A stretch of DNA of 8,778 nt from Chloroflexota bacterium (GTDB lineage Bacteria > Chloroflexota > Anaerolineae > 4572-78). Shown here one piece after another: positions 6,801 to 8,778 of this stretch (position 1 is its first letter; each line of letters begins with the position of its first letter). Both the position numbers and the translations under genes were made by a program. The DNA lies in contig JAJRUC010000487.1 in assembly GCA_024278015.1 (NCBI GenBank), positions 1 to 8,778 on the forward strand. The letters are read 5' to 3'. The notes under the pieces were generated by a model. The model was given only the letters and a program-made list of their open reading frames with translations. It searched no databases and had not been told where the DNA came from.

Positions 6801-7755
6801 GGCCGAAGATGAAGCCGATTTGAGCCGAAATTACACCTATTCCAGCCGGGACCCTTTCAGCATTTCATTCGGCACCAATCGCAAACGGGGGCAGGATGTG
6901 CCCGTTTTGTGGATTAGCCCCGCCGTGGCCGACCGGATTCTGGCTCCTGCCGGGCGGTCGGTGGCAAAATTGCGCCAGGTAACCGACAGCCTGATAACCA
7001 ACCAGGTGCTTGAGTTTGAAACGCCCGGCCGGGTGGCGATGTCGGTTGAGGGGACAGTGGTTGATAAATTTGCGGTTAATCATGTGTTGGGCTATTGGCC
7101 CGGCCAGGGGGCCAAAACCGGCATGGGGCAGGTGGATAACCGGATGATTGTGGTTGTGGCTCCCTACGACAGCCCGCCTCCCGGCCCGGACGGCCGATTC
7201 TATCCGGCGGCCAATAATAACGCCGCCGGCGTGGCGGTTATGCTGGAAGCAATCCGTTCAATGCAAGAGTCCGGGTATCAACCCTATAAAACGTTTCTGT
7301 TTGTGGCCTACAGCGCCGAAGGTCTGGACGGGGGCGAAGCTGTGACGCTTGACCCCAAAAAGTTTTTACAGGCAAAACCGGGCTTTGCCGGCTCGTACAA
7401 CATTGAGGCCGTCATTCATTTACAGGGGCTGGGCGCGGGCGCGGGTGAGGGGCTGGCCCTTTCTACGGGCGGCAGTTTGCGCCTGACCAAACTGTTTGAG
7501 CGGGCCGCGAACAACATGGGGGTAGCCACTACCCGCCGGGATGACGCAGTTAATTTTGACCTGGTATTCGGCGAGCGGAGTTCGTTTCAAAGCGGGCAAG
7601 AGGCCCCGTTAATTGGCCTGAGCTGGCAGGGCGGAACCGAAAACGCGGGGACAACGGCGGACGGGCCGGACACCGTTTCGGCGGACAAGCTGAAACAGGC
7701 GGGCCAAACCGTGGGCCTGGCTCTGATGGTTTTGGGGCGGGAGCTTGATTATTAA
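3847..7755 (+). CDS. Four-module fusion: TPR - DppB-type permease - DppC-type permease - M28-peptidase-like domain
   Basis: One open frame of 1302 residues. Residues 1-95: TPR-like repeats (AKSGRNASARRCFHQVVALSP, DNPRLAGAW), as in cytoplasmic adaptors. 120-415: DppB-type permease with the loop motif QGDLG, the EAA loop (RAARGKGLHNLTVLFRHVMRN, ~318-338), FGWPGLG (364-370) and the closing YRLIDPRLR. 419-495: basic, probably cytoplasmic linker. 496-790: DppC-type permease with WGTDMLGRDVLSLVLAGA (551-568), EAA loop ATGLRTPRIIRNHVLPNL (671-688), GELGFIG and GFNLFGEGIR. 799-815: an extra hydrophobic helix. 819-1302: M28-like domain, from AIAHVQTLTDPALFGRALGT to DTVSADKLKQ. The permease halves together form the pore of a peptide/nickel-type ABC importer. 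Two sets of six helices plus the extra one put the M28-like domain outside the cell membrane. Its metal ligands appear substituted (Pro1106, Asn1124, Gly1159, Gln1193), so it may bind peptides rather than cut them. ATPases must be encoded elsewhere. Confidence 0.9.
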   Translation: MNFTAQSVDDLFQQGVAHAKSGRNASARRCFHQVVALSPAHEQAWLYLAGVAENAHTAEAALKQVEGLNPDNPRLAGAWQWAKHTWPDYFQRPGDGRRSARPAEVARRPASAKAKGRGWLNALAFLGQRLGFGALVLLSIIYLSRLGLDMARGAALAPALVQAGGKTVAYLLRLFQGDLGMTAAGVITGLPAPVADVVPGLLLKSFGLLAVSLLLAAVVGVTLGVLAAGRRRSGWSLTIIIASIIGVSIPSFFAAFLLQLLLIQWTRRYGSPLLPMGGFGWDKHLILPALVLAARPVAQITRVTFISVSEVFEQDFVRAARGKGLHNLTVLFRHVMRNAAIPILTTIGLSLRFSLSSLPVVEFFFGWPGLGFVLLKAISQQDDNLTVVLAMSLAVVFIVVNLLLDASYRLIDPRLRQTSARRVRRASGSKFRLADFWADLPAMLADNPLCRRLKRRKTETPPDFLKILSTKRGNYTATAPAGAETERRRALLRGTVGNAPFLAGGAIVLGLFLVFVFGPKLAPHSPYTTLGLQIVNGEFIVPPFAPDDVFVWGTDMLGRDVLSLVLAGAQQTLLLAALVVLARLALGFTLGAVAGWLGDTWLDRLILSAAEIIAAFPTLLLAMILILALGLRQGMSSFIIAMCFVGWGEVMQFVRSEVMSIRPKLFIESAIATGLRTPRIIRNHVLPNLISPLISITALEMGAVLMLLGELGFIGIFIGGGSFAELDIDMPPYHYSDVPEWGALLSNVRLYARAYPWTAIYPTLAFFTAILGFNLFGEGIRRLVEQVGVGINRLFNRYTISLAAVAIVAVIWVQNNTGAMPFYRRQAQGFDGRRAIAHVQTLTDPALFGRALGTTGLEQAAHYIAKEFEAGGLQPAGQQGTFLFKRNRSYEQLTALPTLNLEDGGPDLIFGQDFTAFPGYNRNIGQAEGAVRFFGAGELQQMGTFFSSGFLALKDKDFSEDIVLTLSAQDAAYAGTVPHAAILIVAEDEADLSRNYTYSSRDPFSISFGTNRKRGQDVPVLWISPAVADRILAPAGRSVAKLRQVTDSLITNQVLEFETPGRVAMSVEGTVVDKFAVNHVLGYWPGQGAKTGMGQVDNRMIVVVAPYDSPPPGPDGRFYPAANNNAAGVAVMLEAIRSMQESGYQPYKTFLFVAYSAEGLDGGEAVTLDPKKFLQAKPGFAGSYNIEAVIHLQGLGAGAGEGLALSTGGSLRLTKLFERAANNMGVATTRRDDAVNFDLVFGERSSFQSGQEAPLIGLSWQGGTENAGTTADGPDTVSADKLKQAGQTVGLALMVLGRELDY

Positions 7756-7775
7756 CCGGCCGGGGTTCGCTCCGG

Positions 7776-7793
7776 GTGGTAAAATGTGGTAAA
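7776..7793 (+). repeat. Short direct repeat GTGGTAAA, 10-bp period, in the gap before the DUF456 gene
   Basis: GTGGTAAA occurs at 7776-7783 and 7786-7793, inside the 67-bp gap between the fusion gene and the DUF456 gene. TAAAAT and TAAACT within it are weak -10-like words without a good -35. One helical turn of spacing could mean a regulator site, but this is only a possibility. Confidence 0.35.
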
Positions 7794-7822
7794 CTTTCAA
7801 AAATAATCAAGCGAGGAATTAT

Positions 7823-8296
7823 ATGCTATTATCCGTTACATTGCTGATTATGGTGGTCAGTTTGGGGTTGATGCTGATTATTCCGGTGTTGCCCGGCCAA
7901 TTTATTGTCTGGCTGGCGGCGTTGGTTTACGGCTTGCTGGCCGGCTGGGATACGATGGGCTGGCCCGTTTTCCTTCTGTTGACGGTGGGTATGCTGGCCG
8001 CAGCCGCGATAGATTTTGCGGCAGGTTGGCTGGGCGCAAAAAAAGGGGGGGCCACCACCAAAGCAATTATCATCGGTCTGGCGGCCGGTTTGCTGGGGCT
8101 GATTGTCTTTAATGCCCTTGGCGCGTTGCTGGGCGTGTTGGGCGGTATTGTGGGCTATGAATATTCCAGAGACAAGGATTTGCAACGCGCCCTAAAAGCG
8201 GGCGGCGGCTATCTGCTGGGGCTGCTTGTCTCTTTGATTGCCCGCTTTTTAATTGCAATCGGCATGGTTGTTGTGTTCGCTTCGGCGGTAATGTGA
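7823..8296 (+). CDS. DUF456 family membrane protein
   Basis: The 157-residue protein is almost wholly hydrophobic with about four to five membrane segments (roughly 1-22, 25-41, 47-70, 80-113 as a Gly-rich pair, 126-157). PGQFIVWLAALVYGLLAGW near the N-terminus, IDFAAGWLGAKKGGAT (64-79) and the Gly-rich run GLAAGLLGLIVFNALGALLG, followed by GYEYSRDKDLQRALKAGGG, match the DUF456 pattern (PGxxxxWLGxLxYG, DYxAGxxGAKxxGA, ALKxGxG). The function of this family is unknown; glycine-zipper helices suggest tight packing in the membrane. GAGGA 7 bases before the ATG is a good ribosome-binding site. It starts 67 bp after the permease-M28 fusion gene in the same direction, with no clear terminator between, so co-transcription is possible. 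Its stop is one base from the stop of the convergent Nudix gene. Confidence 0.85.
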   Translation: MLLSVTLLIMVVSLGLMLIIPVLPGQFIVWLAALVYGLLAGWDTMGWPVFLLLTVGMLAAAAIDFAAGWLGAKKGGATTKAIIIGLAAGLLGLIVFNALGALLGVLGGIVGYEYSRDKDLQRALKAGGGYLLGLLVSLIARFLIAIGMVVVFASAVM

Positions 8297-8297
8297 G

Positions 8298-8778
8298 CTA
8301 CACCAAACTGTAATCCCAGCGAACCGGCCGGCCGTTGTGATACGGCATCACTCCGTGAAACTGGCGCGGGTCATCGCCAAAAACCAGCGGCAAAAAATAA
8401 CGGTCGCCTTCCCACATCGGCAAATTCGACACCTCGTCCACATCTACCCAATGGAGCGCGCCTTCCGGGTTTTGGGCTGCGGGCGCGCCGCTAAACCCGT
8501 CCACCCGAAAAATAAATCCGAACCAGTCTTCGCCGTTTTTGCCGAAGCCGGGCCAACTGATGGTTCCGCGCAAAACCACGTCGGTAATTTCCAGACCGGC
8601 CTCCTCCTGAATTTCCCGTTTTAACCCGGCAATAACATTTTCGTCGCGTTCCAGTTTGCCGCCCAGCCCGTTATATTTGCCCAAATGCTGGTCGTCGGCG
8701 CGGGTGTTGCGATGAATGAGCAATACCTGGCGGCCATCGGGAGACATAATGTAGGCCAGTGTGGCTAAAATGGGCGTG
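8298..8778 (-). CDS. Nudix hydrolase, MTH1/MutT-like (8-oxo-dGTP diphosphatase type), 5' end off the window
   Basis: The Nudix box is complete: numbering from the Met at 8747, G30-x5-E36-x7-R44-E45-I46-Q-E48-E49-A-G51-L52. RADDQHLGKYNGLGGKLE before it and LPMWEGDRYFLPLVF with a final HGVMPYHNG..WDYSL follow the layout of MTH1-type purine nucleotide sanitisers, which hydrolyse oxidised dNTPs to monophosphates with Mg2+. The frame stays open upstream of that Met to the window edge (TPILATLAYIM), and such proteins normally start with a strand of this kind, so the true start is beyond 8778 and the Met at 8747 is internal. Substrate is inferred from family only. The gene converges with the DUF456 gene; 1 bp separates the stops, so no intergenic terminator can exist between them. 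Confidence 0.9.
   Translation of the reverse strand, partial: TPILATLAYIMSPDGRQVLLIHRNTRADDQHLGKYNGLGGKLERDENVIAGLKREIQEEAGLEITDVVLRGTISWPGFGKNGEDWFGFIFRVDGFSGAPAAQNPEGALHWVDVDEVSNLPMWEGDRYFLPLVFGDDPRQFHGVMPYHNGRPVRWDYSLV

Noticed and set aside
7756..7822. Terminator between the fusion gene and the DUF456 gene
   Set aside because: The CCGGCCGGGG..CTCCGGG stretch can fold weakly but has no T-run after it.
7829..8185. 118-residue minus-strand open frame opposite the DUF456 gene
   Set aside because: Gln/His/Asn-rich antisense of a hydrophobic protein, with no start signal.

Overview
The window looks like chromosomal DNA of a Chloroflexota bacterium, probably Anaerolineae-like. This is inferred from gene content and protein style: a secreted protein ending in the YLPLVLK-type tail common in that phylum, a TPR module on an unrelated enzyme or transporter, moderately high GC in genes, and AT-richer intergenic DNA with small repeats. 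No rRNA or marker gene is present to settle it.

Left part (1-904): the 3' end of a secreted protein with TSP3-type calcium-binding repeats. A perfect 30-bp palindrome follows that can terminate transcription from both sides. Next comes a minus-strand tRNA operon, Pro(CGG)-Pro(GGG)-Thr(GGT), with a strong extended -10 promoter just upstream.

Second part (905-3196): a tight three-gene minus-strand operon, in transcription order a UlaG/YtkL-like metallo-beta-lactamase-fold protein, a four-TPR lipoprotein and a second metallo-beta-lactamase-fold protein. Both MBL proteins lack part of the usual HxHxDH zinc motif.

Third part (3197-3846): a 158-160 bp MITE-like element with nested inverted repeats and a possible 5-bp target duplication, then about 490 bp without a credible gene but with small repeats and a possible promoter.

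Fourth part (3847-7755), the highlight: one uninterrupted 1302-residue reading frame. It fuses a TPR-like module, a DppB-type permease, a DppC-type permease, an extra transmembrane helix and an M28-peptidase-like domain. The two permeases form a complete transmembrane core for a peptide/nickel-type ABC importer. By topology the M28-like domain would sit outside the membrane, over the pore. Its metal ligands appear almost all substituted, so it is more likely a binding or receptor domain than an active peptidase. No ATPase or classical solute-binding gene is in the window.

Right part (7823-8778): a small DUF456-type membrane protein, and converging on it with a 1-base gap, an MTH1/MutT-like Nudix hydrolase that runs off the right edge.
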